Shown here: one piece after another, positions 32,986 to 41,500 of the stretch | How positions within the stretch are numbered: position 1 is the stretch's first letter | Layout of the letters: every line of letters starts with the position of its first letter | Assembly (NCBI GenBank): GCA_024234895.1 | Contig: JACKNJ010000002.1 | Coordinates: 129,001-193,000, forward strand | Direction of reading: 5' to 3' | Origin: Gammaproteobacteria bacterium | Lineage (GTDB): Bacteria; Pseudomonadota; Gammaproteobacteria; JACKNK01 | Length of the DNA stretch: 64,000 nt | Translations under genes and position numbers: made by a program | The notes under the pieces: generated by a model | The model's database searches: none | Seen by the model: only the letters and a program-made list of their open reading frames with translations | What the model was told of the DNA's origin: nothing

Positions 32986-33902
32986 TGGCCCGCAAGTATC
33001 CGGTCGCGCATGAGGCCATCGCGACCAAGGGCTGGCTGGGCGCGCACCGCTGGCTGATCCTGCGCCGCCTGAGCCAGTTCGGGATTCTCGGGCTTTTCCT
33101 GCTCGGGCCGTTGGCCGGTCTGTGGATCGTCAAGGGCAATCTGGCGGCGAGCCTGACCCTCGACGTGTTGCCGCTGACCGATCCCTACGTGTTCCTGCAG
33201 ATGCTGCTGGCGCGGCACTGGCCGGAGTTGAGCGCGATCATCGGGGCGTTGCTGGTCCTGGGCTTCTACGCGCTCGTCGGTGGGCGGGTCTATTGCTCCT
33301 GGGTGTGCCCGGTGAACATCGTCACCGACACCGCTGCCTGGTTGCGCCGCCGCCTCGGTCTGCGTGGCGGCACCCGTCTGGCCGGCGACGCCCGCTATTG
33401 GGTGCTGGCCATGACCCTGCTCATGTCCGCCGCCTTCGGCGTGATCATCTGGGAATACGTCAACCCCGTGTCGATGCTCCAGCGCGGCCTGATCTTCGGC
33501 CTCGGCGCGGCCTGGGTGGTGATCCTCGGCATCTTCTTCTTCGACCTGTTCGTGACCGCGCACGGCTGGTGCAGCCACCTGTGTCCGGTCGGGGCCTTCT
33601 ACAGCCTGGTCGGCAGCAAGAGCGTGGTGCGCGTCAGCGCCCCCCGGCGCGCCGCCTGCGACGACTGCATGGACTGTTTTGCCGTGTGCCCGGAACCGGA
33701 AGTGATCCCGCCCGCGCTGCGCGGCGCGAAGAAGGGCGTCGGCCCGGTGATCCTGGATTCGCTTTGCACCAACTGCGGCCGCTGCATCGATGTGTGCAGC
33801 AAGGACGTGTTCGAGTTTTCCACCCGTTTCAACAATCGCCTGCCCGCCGCCGAATCCGTGGATCCGGTACCGGGCGTGACCGAAGAGAGGACATCGTCAT
33901 GA
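32985..33902 (+). CDS. napH: NapH membrane quinol dehydrogenase
   Basis: 305 residues, four helices, membrane motifs VYCSWVCPVNIV and WCSHLCPVGAFY, and two C-terminal clusters (CDDCMDCFAVCPEPE and CTNCGRCIDVCSKD). Starts in the last base of napG (TGATG) and its stop overlaps napB by 4 bases. Confidence 0.95.
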   Translation: MARKYPVAHEAIATKGWLGAHRWLILRRLSQFGILGLFLLGPLAGLWIVKGNLAASLTLDVLPLTDPYVFLQMLLARHWPELSAIIGALLVLGFYALVGGRVYCSWVCPVNIVTDTAAWLRRRLGLRGGTRLAGDARYWVLAMTLLMSAAFGVIIWEYVNPVSMLQRGLIFGLGAAWVVILGIFFFDLFVTAHGWCSHLCPVGAFYSLVGSKSVVRVSAPRRAACDDCMDCFAVCPEPEVIPPALRGAKKGVGPVILDSLCTNCGRCIDVCSKDVFEFSTRFNNRLPAAESVDPVPGVTEERTSS

Positions 33903-34351
33903 AGAAAACCGTCGTCATGGCCACCCTGGCCGCCATCATCTCCCTGGGGATCGGAACGACTGCCGTCGCCGACGAACCGGTCGAAGTCTCCTCCCTGCGC
34001 GGTCACAACCCGATCGATCAGGACGCCGATGTGCCCAATCCCAAGCGCTGGCAGCGCGACCGCGCGCCGATCGAGCGCGATTACGTGCAGCAGCCTCCTC
34101 TGATCCCGCATTCGATCGAGGGCTACAACATCAATCGCAAGTTCAACAAGTGCCTGACCTGCCATAGCTGGAAGAACTACAAATCCTCCGGCGCCACCAA
34201 GATCAGTCAGACCCACTTCGAGGACCGCGACCGCAACGTGCACGCCAACGTCGCCGCGCGCCGCTATTTCTGCACCCAATGCCATGTCTCCCAGGTCGAC
34301 GCCGAGCCCCTGGTGGAGAACACCTTCAAACCAGTCGAGTACATCCGCTAA
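33899..34351 (+). CDS. napB: NapB diheme cytochrome c subunit
   Basis: 150 residues. Signal peptide 1-24, heme sites C85-LT-C-H89 and C125-TQ-C-H129, and the family stretch SIEGYNINRKFNKCLTCH. Forms the NapAB heterodimer in the periplasm and receives electrons from NapC. 46 bases precede napC. Confidence 0.95.
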   Translation: MKKTVVMATLAAIISLGIGTTAVADEPVEVSSLRGHNPIDQDADVPNPKRWQRDRAPIERDYVQQPPLIPHSIEGYNINRKFNKCLTCHSWKNYKSSGATKISQTHFEDRDRNVHANVAARRYFCTQCHVSQVDAEPLVENTFKPVEYIR

Positions 34352-34397
34352 GCGGTGTTGGCGACGGTGAACGATTTCGACTGATCCGGAGTTCGAC

Positions 34398-35009
34398 ATG
34401 AACGACAGCACGAGCAAGGGCGGCCTCTGGCGCGCCCTCAGGACCCCTACGGCCAAATATTCCCTGGGCGCGGTACTCATCGTGGGCTTTGTGGGGGGTA
34501 TCGTCTTCTGGGGCGGTTTCAATACCGCGATGGAGGCGACCAACACCGAAAAGTTCTGCATCTCCTGCCATGAGATGCACGACAACGTGTACCAGGAGTA
34601 CAAGACCACCATCCACTACGCGAACCGCAGCGGCGTGCGCGCCACTTGCCCGGACTGCCATGTGCCCAAGGAGTGGGTGCACAAGGTGGTGCGCAAGATC
34701 CAGGCCTCCAACGAGCTGTATCACAAGGCGCTCGGCACCATCGACACCCCGGAAAAGTTCGAGGCCAAGCGGCTTGAACTGGCGGGGAACGTCTGGCGCG
34801 CGATGAAGAAGACCGACTCGCGCGAATGCCGCAACTGCCATGACTTCGAATCGATGGATTACACCAAGCAGGGCCGCCGCGCGATGCGCGCCCACGAAGA
34901 GGGCCTGGCCGGCGGCATGACCTGCATCGATTGCCACAAGGGCATCGCGCACCAGCTCCCCGACATGCATGACGTCGACCCCAGCGCCGTGGTGGGGGAA
35001 ACCCAATGA
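34398..35009 (+). CDS. napC: NapC tetraheme quinol dehydrogenase
   Basis: 203 residues. One N-terminal helix (about 22-42) and four heme motifs CISCH 54, CPDCH 84, CRNCH 144 and CIDCH 176, the standard NapC/NirT pattern. GGAG ribosome site. Oxidises quinol for NapAB. Its stop overlaps the next small gene by 4 bases. Confidence 0.96.
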   Translation: MNDSTSKGGLWRALRTPTAKYSLGAVLIVGFVGGIVFWGGFNTAMEATNTEKFCISCHEMHDNVYQEYKTTIHYANRSGVRATCPDCHVPKEWVHKVVRKIQASNELYHKALGTIDTPEKFEAKRLELAGNVWRAMKKTDSRECRNCHDFESMDYTKQGRRAMRAHEEGLAGGMTCIDCHKGIAHQLPDMHDVDPSAVVGETQ

Positions 35010-35308
35010 ACACGATCAAGGCAACTGCGGTGTTGCTGGCCGTGTTGGCAGCGACACCGGCCAGCGCCGATTTCGGCTACGCGAACAGCGCCTGCTGGCG
35101 CTTCGTCGAGAGCGAGGCGCAGGCGCCGGACGAGGCCAAGCGTCAATGGGTGCTGGGCTACCTGTCGGCAGCCGCGCGTTACGGCGAATTCGATCTCCTC
35201 AATTCGGAACCCAAGGACCACCTCGCCCTGGTGATCGGGTTCTGCGAGGCCAACCCGAAGCACAGCCTGGAAGCGGCGGTGCGCCGGGCGATCCTCAACG
35301 AGCAGTGA
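35006..35308 (+). CDS. Small exported protein, HdeA/Rap1a-like layout
   Basis: 100 residues: signal peptide 1-22 (TPASA), then a compact helical domain with two cysteines (C31 and one in IGFCEANP) spaced as in HdeA/HdeB or Rap1a-type periplasmic proteins, with GYLSAAARYGEFDLLN between. I cannot confirm the family. The ATGA overlap with napC and the 10-base gap to moaA put it inside the nap operon; it might be a periplasmic chaperone or accessory protein. Confidence 0.65.
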   Translation: MNTIKATAVLLAVLAATPASADFGYANSACWRFVESEAQAPDEAKRQWVLGYLSAAARYGEFDLLNSEPKDHLALVIGFCEANPKHSLEAAVRRAILNEQ

Positions 35309-35318
35309 GCCGCGCGTC

Positions 35319-36377
35319 GTGACCTCCGAGCCGCGCACGCTCGTGTTCGACCGTCTGACCCGTCCACTGCGCGAGCTGCGGGTGTCGGTCACGGACCGCT
35401 GCAACCTGCGCTGCGCGTACTGCATGCCCAAAGCCCTGTTCGGGGCGGATCATGCGTTCATGCCGCGCGCCGAGTTGTTGTCGCCGCCCGAGATCGCACG
35501 CGCGGTGCGGGCGTTCGTCGAATTCGGCGTGCGCAAGGTGCGCATCACCGGCGGCGAGCCGCTGGCACGGGGGGATCTGGTCGAGATCATCGGGGCCCTG
35601 CGCGGCATCGCCGGAATCGAAGACTTGGCCATGATCAGCAACGGCATCGGCCTGGATGCCGCCAAGGCCACGGCGCTGCGGGACGCGGGCCTGGACCGCC
35701 TCACGATCAGCCTGGACGCGCTGGACGACGCGCGTTTTCGGCGCATCAATGGCATGAACGTCCCGGTGGCCCGGGTGCTGTCCGGGATCGAGGCCGGCGA
35801 GGCCGCTGGATTCACGCCGCTCAAGATCAACGTGGTGGTGCGACGGGGCTGGAACGACGCCGACGTGCTGCCGATCGCCCGTCGGTTCCACGGCAGCCCG
35901 CACATCGTCCGTTTCATCGAATACATGGATGTCGGCACCCGCAACGGGTGGCGGCTCGATGAAGTGGTTCCCGCCCGCGAGATCGTGGCGCGCATCGATG
36001 CGGAACTGCCGCTGGAGCCGGTGGCGCGAAACCGGGCCGGGGAGGTCGCGAAACGCTGGCGTTATCGCGATGGCGGCGGCGAGATCGGCGTGATCACCTC
36101 GGTGACGCAGCCATTCTGCGGCGATTGCAATCGAGCGCGGTTGTCCGCCGATGGGCGGATGTATAACTGCCTGTTCGCGGAATCGGGACTGGATCTGCGC
36201 GACCCGCTACGTGGTGCCGCGCATGAGGGAGATCAGGACGATCTGGCCCGGTTGATCCGGGATCGCTGGCAGGCGCGCGATGACGCCTATTCGGAACATC
36301 GCGCGGAGCACGGGAAGTTCCGCAACCCGCCGGACGAATCGGCAAAGCGCATCGAGATGTCCTACATCGGCGGATGA
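35319..36377 (+). CDS. moaA: GTP 3',8-cyclase MoaA (second copy)
   Basis: 352 residues from GTG 35319. Radical SAM cluster C28-NLR-C32-AY-C35, GGEP (RITGGEPLARGD), C-terminal cluster PFCGDCNRARLSADGRMYNCLF and C-terminal YIGG. It is the more canonical of the two MoaA proteins here and is probably cotranscribed with napFDAGHBC. Confidence 0.93.
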   Translation: MTSEPRTLVFDRLTRPLRELRVSVTDRCNLRCAYCMPKALFGADHAFMPRAELLSPPEIARAVRAFVEFGVRKVRITGGEPLARGDLVEIIGALRGIAGIEDLAMISNGIGLDAAKATALRDAGLDRLTISLDALDDARFRRINGMNVPVARVLSGIEAGEAAGFTPLKINVVVRRGWNDADVLPIARRFHGSPHIVRFIEYMDVGTRNGWRLDEVVPAREIVARIDAELPLEPVARNRAGEVAKRWRYRDGGGEIGVITSVTQPFCGDCNRARLSADGRMYNCLFAESGLDLRDPLRGAAHEGDQDDLARLIRDRWQARDDAYSEHRAEHGKFRNPPDESAKRIEMSYIGG

Positions 36378-36381
36378 GTTG

Positions 36382-36407
36382 CGTCGTCCCGCGTGCGGGA
36401 CGACGCG
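36382..36407. terminator. Hairpin between moaA and the small convergent gene
   Basis: Perfect 12-bp stem GCGTCGTCCCGC / GCGGGACGACGC with a two-base apex (36382-36393 and 36396-36407), just after moaA. The T-run is weak (GGTTT), so it may be a bidirectional barrier between convergent genes. Confidence 0.6.
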
Positions 36408-36420
36408 GTTTGCCGGGAAA

Positions 36421-36528
36421 TCAGGCCACGAGGGCCCAAAGAATGATCGCGCTGAAGGTCGCGGCAAGAACCGCGATCCCGACCAGCGCGCAGTCACGTG
36501 CCATGCACGCGAAGCCTGTTGAAGTCAT
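36421..36528 (-). CDS. 35-residue single-helix membrane peptide
   Basis: ATG 36526-36528, TGA 36421-36423. Sequence begins MTSTGFACMARDCALVGIAV and ends in a hydrophobic run (LAATFSAIILWALVA), giving one transmembrane helix and two N-terminal cysteines. A strong GGAGG lies 9 bases before the start and an FNR/DNR-like box lies about 70 bases upstream. Not recognised; size and regulation recall small subunits of respiratory complexes, but no partner can be named. Confidence 0.6.
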   Translation of the reverse strand: MTSTGFACMARDCALVGIAVLAATFSAIILWALVA

Positions 36529-36552
36529 CGTTGACATCCTCCGTATCGTTAT

Positions 36553-36559
36553 GGTGGTA
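36553..36559. promoter_or_regulatory. Possible NarL heptamer upstream of the 35-residue gene
   Basis: GGTGGTA, the complement of TACCACC, identical to one heptamer of the site at 23279. No clear second heptamer at the 7-2-7 spacing, so this is weak. Confidence 0.25.
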
Positions 36560-36598
36560 CCGCCGCCTAATGGCATATTGGAAGCGAAGCGCTTGTCC

Positions 36599-36612
36599 CT
36601 GACTTAAGTCAA
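36599..36612. promoter_or_regulatory. FNR/DNR-like box upstream of the 35-residue gene
   Basis: CTGAC-TTAA-GTCAA, one mismatch from TTGAC-N4-GTCAA. Its centre is about 77 bases from the start codon of the 35-residue gene on the minus strand, consistent with activation of that gene. The gene to the other side (36714, minus strand) ends here, so it is not the target. Confidence 0.65.
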
Positions 36613-36713
36613 GAATCGACGGGATTTCTGGGCCGCACGACACCAGCCCGCATTTCCTGGACATTGCCCAAGGGATGAGCACCTGGCCGCCAGGGAACCA
36701 CGCACCGCCCGGA

Positions 36714-37187
36714 TCAGCGGCAGTAAGTCTGCACGCCCCGCGCCGCTTCCACGCGCAGTCGCGCGACTTCGGCGGCGCTGTAATAGATGTTGCTGCCATC
36801 CGGATTGCGTCCCTTGATCCAGGAGACTCCGTCATCGGCGAGCAGCCGAGCCCGGTCGCGGTATTGCGCGCACAGACTGGCGGCCTGACGCACGGCCTGC
36901 GCGGCGGCGGCGCGGGCACTCTCACGCTCCAGGCGCGCCCTCTCCAGTTCCTCGGCGACCTGCCGCAAGCGTTCCACGCGCTGTGCGGCATCGACATCCG
37001 GATTGATGCGCTGGCCCAGATCGATGTCCATCGGCTCGACCTGTCGGGCACCGGGTGGCGGGCGGTCGCCAAACTGCACCTGCCCTTGCGGATCGAGCCA
37101 GCGGAAGACCTCGGCCGACACCGGCGCGATCAACAGAGCCCACACAACGACGGCGTGCAGCGGAATCGCGGAAAGTTGCTTGCTCAT
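36714..37187 (-). CDS. DUF4124 domain protein, exported
   Basis: 157 residues from ATG 37185-37187 (a TTG two codons upstream is possible). Signal peptide to about residue 26 (LIAPVSA), DUF4124 motif EVFRWLDPQGQVQFGDRPPPGA, then an Arg/Ala-rich coiled coil (about 68-110, RVERLRQVAEELERARLERESARAA) and a tail with two Cys. Unknown envelope role. Follows fetB by 2 bases, so possibly cotranscribed. Confidence 0.8.
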   Translation of the reverse strand: MSKQLSAIPLHAVVVWALLIAPVSAEVFRWLDPQGQVQFGDRPPPGARQVEPMDIDLGQRINPDVDAAQRVERLRQVAEELERARLERESARAAAAQAVRQAASLCAQYRDRARLLADDGVSWIKGRNPDGSNIYYSAAEVARLRVEAARGVQTYCR

Positions 37188-37189
37188 GC

Positions 37190-37990
37190 TCAAACCTTAG
37201 CCCGCAGGCGCTCCAGGCGCAGCCGCTGGCGTTCGTCGAACAGGCGTCGCGCGGAAAACTGGACCGCGCCGAGCGCGCCGAAGCCGGTACCGGCACTGAT
37301 CAGGAACATCATCAGGATCTGGTATTTGACGGCCTCCATCGGCGGACTGCCGCCGAGGATCTGGCCGGTCATCATGCCCGGCAGGCTGACCACGCCGGCG
37401 GCGGCCATGGAGTTGATAATCGGGGTCAGCGCGGAACGCAGCGCCTCGTGGCGTACCGCCGCGCTGGCCTCGAGCCAGGATTCGCCGAGCGCGAGGCGGG
37501 TCTCGATCTGCGGGCGCTCACGCCAAAGGCCCTGGGTCAGGCGATCGAGGCCCAGCGCGATGCCGGTCATGGTGTTGCCCAGCAACATGCCGAGCAGCGG
37601 AATCGCGTACTGCGGCGCATACCACGGCTCCGGCTGCACCATCACCAGCAGGGTCAGCACCGCGACGCCGAACGAGGACACGAACATGGCGACCGTGCCG
37701 ACGCCGTAGCCCCAGAAGCCCACGAGCCGCCGCTGCTGGCGACTCATCACCTCGTAGCCGGCAACGGCGAGCATGAACATCGCGACCAGCGCGATCAGCG
37801 TCGGGTTCATGCTGCTGAACAACACCTCCAGCACCAGGCCGATCAGCCCCAACTGCACGGCGGTGCGCACTGCCGCGATCAACAGCGGTCGGGCGAGCTC
37901 CAGTCGCTGCGCCCAGACCAGGCCGGCGAGCGCGACCACCAGCAACGCGGCGAGGGTGAGATCGAGTGGCGAAAGCGGGATGACGTGCAT
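37190..37990 (-). CDS. fetB: ABC transporter permease, FetB/YbbM family
   Basis: 266 residues, about seven helices. Family stretches AVRTAVQLGLIGLVLEVLF, LLGMLLGNTMTGIALGLDRL and SLPGMMTGQILGGSPPMEAVKYQILMMFLI are typical of the UPF0014/FetB group, implicated in iron export and oxidative-stress resistance in E. coli. Paired with fetA; the ATG used overlaps the fetA stop. Confidence 0.9.
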   Translation of the reverse strand: MHVIPLSPLDLTLAALLVVALAGLVWAQRLELARPLLIAAVRTAVQLGLIGLVLEVLFSSMNPTLIALVAMFMLAVAGYEVMSRQQRRLVGFWGYGVGTVAMFVSSFGVAVLTLLVMVQPEPWYAPQYAIPLLGMLLGNTMTGIALGLDRLTQGLWRERPQIETRLALGESWLEASAAVRHEALRSALTPIINSMAAAGVVSLPGMMTGQILGGSPPMEAVKYQILMMFLISAGTGFGALGAVQFSARRLFDERQRLRLERLRAKV

Positions 37991-38574
37991 CACGCCTCCC
38001 CCAGCAGCAACCGTGCATCGGCGACGCGGTCGAGTTGTGCGGGGTCGTGACTGACCCAGACGACCGCCGCGCCGGTGTCCGCGCGGTAGTCGGCGATCAG
38101 GGCCTCGACCCGCTCCGTGTTGACCCTGTCCAGCGCCGAGGTCGGCTCATCCAGCAGCAGTACGGCGGGTCTGGACTGCAAGGCGCGCAGCAGACCCAGG
38201 CGCTGCTTCTCGCCGCTCGACAGGCGCCGAATCTCCCAGCCGGCCACCTCGGGAGCGAAACCCAGATCCGCCCATGCCGACTGATCCGGGGCGCGGAAAT
38301 GCTCACCGACCGTATCCGCCCACCAGACGCTCTCGGCGGCCACCCAAGTCACCCGCCGACGCCAGTCGGTTGGCGGCGTCGCGGCCTGCGCGAGGCCATC
38401 GAGCCAGACCTCGCCGTCATGCGGATCGAGATCGGCCAGCGCACGCAGCAACAGGCTCTTGCCGCTGCCGGACGGGCCGCTGACGCCCAGACATGTGCCT
38501 GCGGCAACTGCGATGTCGACCGGACCCAGCGGGCCGCTGCGCAGACCCGTGGCTCGGATTCGCGACGGACTCAT
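37990..38574 (-). CDS. fetA: ABC transporter ATPase, FetA/YbbL family
   Basis: 194 residues. Walker A GPSGSGKS, signature LSSGEKQRLGLLRAL, Walker B VLLLDEPTSALD and switch His in VSHDP. Partner of fetB in a two-gene transporter probably exporting iron. The ATG at 38572-38574 is used; a TTG lies one codon upstream. Confidence 0.9.
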   Translation of the reverse strand: MSPSRIRATGLRSGPLGPVDIAVAAGTCLGVSGPSGSGKSLLLRALADLDPHDGEVWLDGLAQAATPPTDWRRRVTWVAAESVWWADTVGEHFRAPDQSAWADLGFAPEVAGWEIRRLSSGEKQRLGLLRALQSRPAVLLLDEPTSALDRVNTERVEALIADYRADTGAAVVWVSHDPAQLDRVADARLLLGEA

Positions 38575-38590
38575 CAACGATAAGCACCTG

Positions 38591-38693
38591 GATGTAGGCC
38601 GGCATAAGCGCAGCGTTGCCGGCTTGAGGCATTCAACCTTGGCAAACTCATCATGCCGGCTACGTCGCTTCGCTCCTTAAACCGGCCTACATC
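38591..38693. repeat. Dispersed inverted repeat between ridA and fetA
   Basis: Ends GATGTAGGCCGG (38591-38602) and CCGGCCTACATC (38682-38693) are exact inverted copies; internal partial symmetry GGCATAAGCGCAGCGTTGCC. No gene inside; resembles common intergenic palindromic elements. Confidence 0.75.
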
Positions 38694-38702
38694 GCAGCGC
38701 GA

Positions 38703-39089
38703 TCAGCCGCCCAGCACCATGATCGCGTCCATCTCCACACCCGCGCCCTTCGGCAGGCTGGCGACGCCGATCGCGGCGCGCGCCGGATACGGCTGCTGGA
38801 AATACTCGGCCATGACCTGATTGACCAGCGGGAAGTGGGCCAGATCGGTCAGGAAGATGTTGAGCTTGGCGATGTGCGCGAAGCTGCCGCCGGCGGCCTC
38901 GCAGACCGCGTTGAGGTTGTCGAACACGCGGCGGATCTGCGCGCCCATGTCGCCGGCGACCAGTTCCATGGTCTCCGGAACCAGCGGAATCTGGCCGGAC
39001 AGATAGACGGTGTTGTCGACGCGGACGGCCTGCGAGTACGTGCCGATCGCGGCGGGAGCTTTGCTGGTGCTGATGATGCTTCGGGACAT
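38703..39089 (-). CDS. ridA: RidA-family enamine/imine deaminase
   Basis: 128 residues. Clears reactive enamine intermediates made by PLP enzymes. Motifs GTYSQAVRVDNTVYLSGQIPL, NLNAVCEAAGG and PARAAIGVASLPKGAGVEMDAI, including the conserved Arg in PARAAI. Lies directly after spoT on the same strand, the common gammaproteobacterial order spoT-ridA. Confidence 0.94.
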   Translation of the reverse strand: MSRSIISTSKAPAAIGTYSQAVRVDNTVYLSGQIPLVPETMELVAGDMGAQIRRVFDNLNAVCEAAGGSFAHIAKLNIFLTDLAHFPLVNQVMAEYFQQPYPARAAIGVASLPKGAGVEMDAIMVLGG

Positions 39090-39168
39090 GGCGTGATCCT
39101 GTTCGGGATGGCGGTTGGAGTGGCGCAAAGTTACCCCAACCGCGTCAGGCTCACACCCGTGGATGGGT

Positions 39169-41490
39169 TCAGATGCGCGAGATCTTGAGGACCAGGCGCA
39201 CGCGCCGGGCGGCGCGCATGATCGCCGCCAGATGTGCGCGGTCGCGCACCGAGATGCAGAACGTGAGGCTGGAGGTCTGCCCGTCGCGCTCGTTGATCTG
39301 CACGTTCTCGATGTTCGATTCCGCCGCCGCGATCGCGCTGGCGATGCTGGCCAGCGCGCCCCGCCGGTTGGCGACGTCGACGCGTACCGAGACCTGGTAT
39401 TCGCCTTCCGGCTGCGCCGCCCATTCGACGTCGATCCAGCGATCCGGGTCCTCCGACTTGCGCGCGTTGCGGCAGTCATTGCGGTGGATGACGAGACCGC
39501 GCCCGGCGCTCATGAAGCCGATCACGCGGTCGCCCGGGATCGGGTGGCAGCAGCCCGCGAAGCGCACCAGCATGCCCTCGGTGCCACGGATGGACAGGCG
39601 ATGCGCGCTCGCCTCGCGGGTTTCCTTGAGCGATTCCATGTCGGCATGGCTGGACTCGGCGATGCGCCGCGCGACCAGTTCGGACGGGCGGTTGCCGAGG
39701 CCGATGTCGGCCATCAGTTCGTCGAGATTGCGGAACGGCGTCTGGGTCAGCGCGGCGGCCTTGCGGTGTTCCTCCAGGTCGCTGAGCGCGATGCCGTACC
39801 GGGACAGCGCGATATCGAGCAGGCGGCGACCGAGATTGACCGCCTCGCCGGCCTTGAGCTGCTTCAGATAATGGCGGATCGCGCTGCGCGCCTTGGCGGT
39901 GGTGACGAAATTCAGCCAGGACGGATTGGGGTGATGCGCCTTGTCGGACTGGATCGCGACGGCATCGCCATTGCGCAGTTCAGCGGACAGTGGCGCGGCG
40001 CGATGGTTGACCCAGGCGGCGACGCAGCCGTTGCCGAGTTCGGTGTGCACGGCGTAGGCGAAGTCGATGACGGTCGCGCCACGCGGCAGCTTGATGATGT
40101 CGCCGGCCGGCGTGAACACGTAGACCTCGTCCGGGAACAGGTCGACCTTGACGCCGTCGAGGAACTCCTGCGAACCGGCGTCGCCCTGGATCTCCAGCAA
40201 CTCGCGCAGCCATTCGCGGGCACGGTTGTGGGTGGCGCCGGAGCCGCCGTCGCCGGTCTTGTAGAGCCAGTGCGCGGCGATGCCGGATTCGGCGATGTGA
40301 TCCATCTCATCGGTGCGAATCTGCACCTCGACACGGGCACGATGGGGGGTGACCAGCACCGAATGCAGTGACTGGTAACCGTTCGCCTTGGGGATGGCGA
40401 TGAAGTCCTTGAAGCGCCCGGGCACCGGCTTCCAGAGGTTGTGGACGATGCCGAGCAGGCGGTAGCAGTCGTCGATGTCGTCGGTGATCAGACGCACTGC
40501 GTAGACATCCTGCAGTTCGCGCAGCGGCAGGTGCTTCTTCCGCATCTTCTGGTAGATGCTGTAGACGTGTTTCTCGCGGCAGAGTACGCGGGCGCGCACG
40601 TCGTAGCCTTCCAGCGCGGTATTGATCGCGTTCTCGATCTTGCGCAGCACCTCGCTGCGATCGCCGCGCACGCTGCGCATCGCCCGGCACAGCACCGAAT
40701 AGCGCTTCGGATACATGGCCTTGAAGCCGAGATCCTCGAGTTCCAGGCGCAGCACGTGCATGCCCAGGCGGTTGGCGATCGGCGCGTAGATCTCCAGCGT
40801 CTCGCGGGCGATGCGGCGGGCCTTTTCCGGCACCAGCGCACCCAGCGTGCGCATGTTATGCAGCCGATCCGCGAGCTTGATGATGATGACGCGGATGTCC
40901 TTGACCATCGCCATCAGCATCTTGCGCAGGCTCTCGGCCTGCTGCTCGACCTTCGACGGGAAATTGACCGCGGACAGCTTGCTGACGCCGTCGACGATCT
41001 CGGCGATCTGTTCGCCGAAACGCTCCGCGACCAGCGCCTTGGAGGCCTGCGTGTCCTCGATCACATCGTGCAGGACGGCCGCGACGATGGTCGGGGCGTC
41101 CATGTGCATTTCGAGCAGGATGCTGGCGACCGCCAGCGGGTGATAGATGTAGGGCTCGCCGGAACTGCGATGCTGGCCCTCGTGAAACTCGGCGCCGAAC
41201 AGATAAGCGTCGTAAATCTGGCTGACCTGATCGGGCGTCATGTACGCCTCGGCCATGCAGCAGAGGTCGCTGATCAGCAGCCGGGTGGAGTCTTCCTCGG
41301 GGATATTCTCGACATAACAGGCGTTATGCCGGGGTGCGCCCGCGACCCGCAGCGGCGAGGTTGGCCGGGCGAACAGACTGCCGGTGGAACCGGGTGGAAC
41401 CGCGAGCGTGCCATCAGCCGAGCCAGCCCGGAGCGGCTCCGCCCGTTTGGACGTTGCCCTGCTGGTCGGGCCTCCGGCGTCGCTGGCCAT
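39169..41490 (-). CDS. spoT: Bifunctional (p)ppGpp synthetase/hydrolase SpoT
   Basis: 773 residues from ATG 41488-41490, about 70 longer at the N terminus than usual SpoT. HD hydrolase domain with HEGQHRSSGEPYIYHP and HD at 141-142 (AAVLHDVIEDT), synthetase domain with the SpoT-type RxKD motif (GRFKDFIAIPKANGYQSLH), TGS domain (VYVFTPAGDIIKLPRGATVIDFAYAVHTELG) and C-terminal ACT domain. The extension is low in complexity; a start nearer residue 79 is possible. Ten bases follow rpoZ; gmk, often first in this operon, is absent here. Confidence 0.95.
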   Translation of the reverse strand: MASDAGGPTSRATSKRAEPLRAGSADGTLAVPPGSTGSLFARPTSPLRVAGAPRHNACYVENIPEEDSTRLLISDLCCMAEAYMTPDQVSQIYDAYLFGAEFHEGQHRSSGEPYIYHPLAVASILLEMHMDAPTIVAAVLHDVIEDTQASKALVAERFGEQIAEIVDGVSKLSAVNFPSKVEQQAESLRKMLMAMVKDIRVIIIKLADRLHNMRTLGALVPEKARRIARETLEIYAPIANRLGMHVLRLELEDLGFKAMYPKRYSVLCRAMRSVRGDRSEVLRKIENAINTALEGYDVRARVLCREKHVYSIYQKMRKKHLPLRELQDVYAVRLITDDIDDCYRLLGIVHNLWKPVPGRFKDFIAIPKANGYQSLHSVLVTPHRARVEVQIRTDEMDHIAESGIAAHWLYKTGDGGSGATHNRAREWLRELLEIQGDAGSQEFLDGVKVDLFPDEVYVFTPAGDIIKLPRGATVIDFAYAVHTELGNGCVAAWVNHRAAPLSAELRNGDAVAIQSDKAHHPNPSWLNFVTTAKARSAIRHYLKQLKAGEAVNLGRRLLDIALSRYGIALSDLEEHRKAAALTQTPFRNLDELMADIGLGNRPSELVARRIAESSHADMESLKETREASAHRLSIRGTEGMLVRFAGCCHPIPGDRVIGFMSAGRGLVIHRNDCRNARKSEDPDRWIDVEWAAQPEGEYQVSVRVDVANRRGALASIASAIAAAESNIENVQINERDGQTSSLTFCISVRDRAHLAAIMRAARRVRLVLKISRI

Positions 41491-41500
41491 GGGCCCCCGG

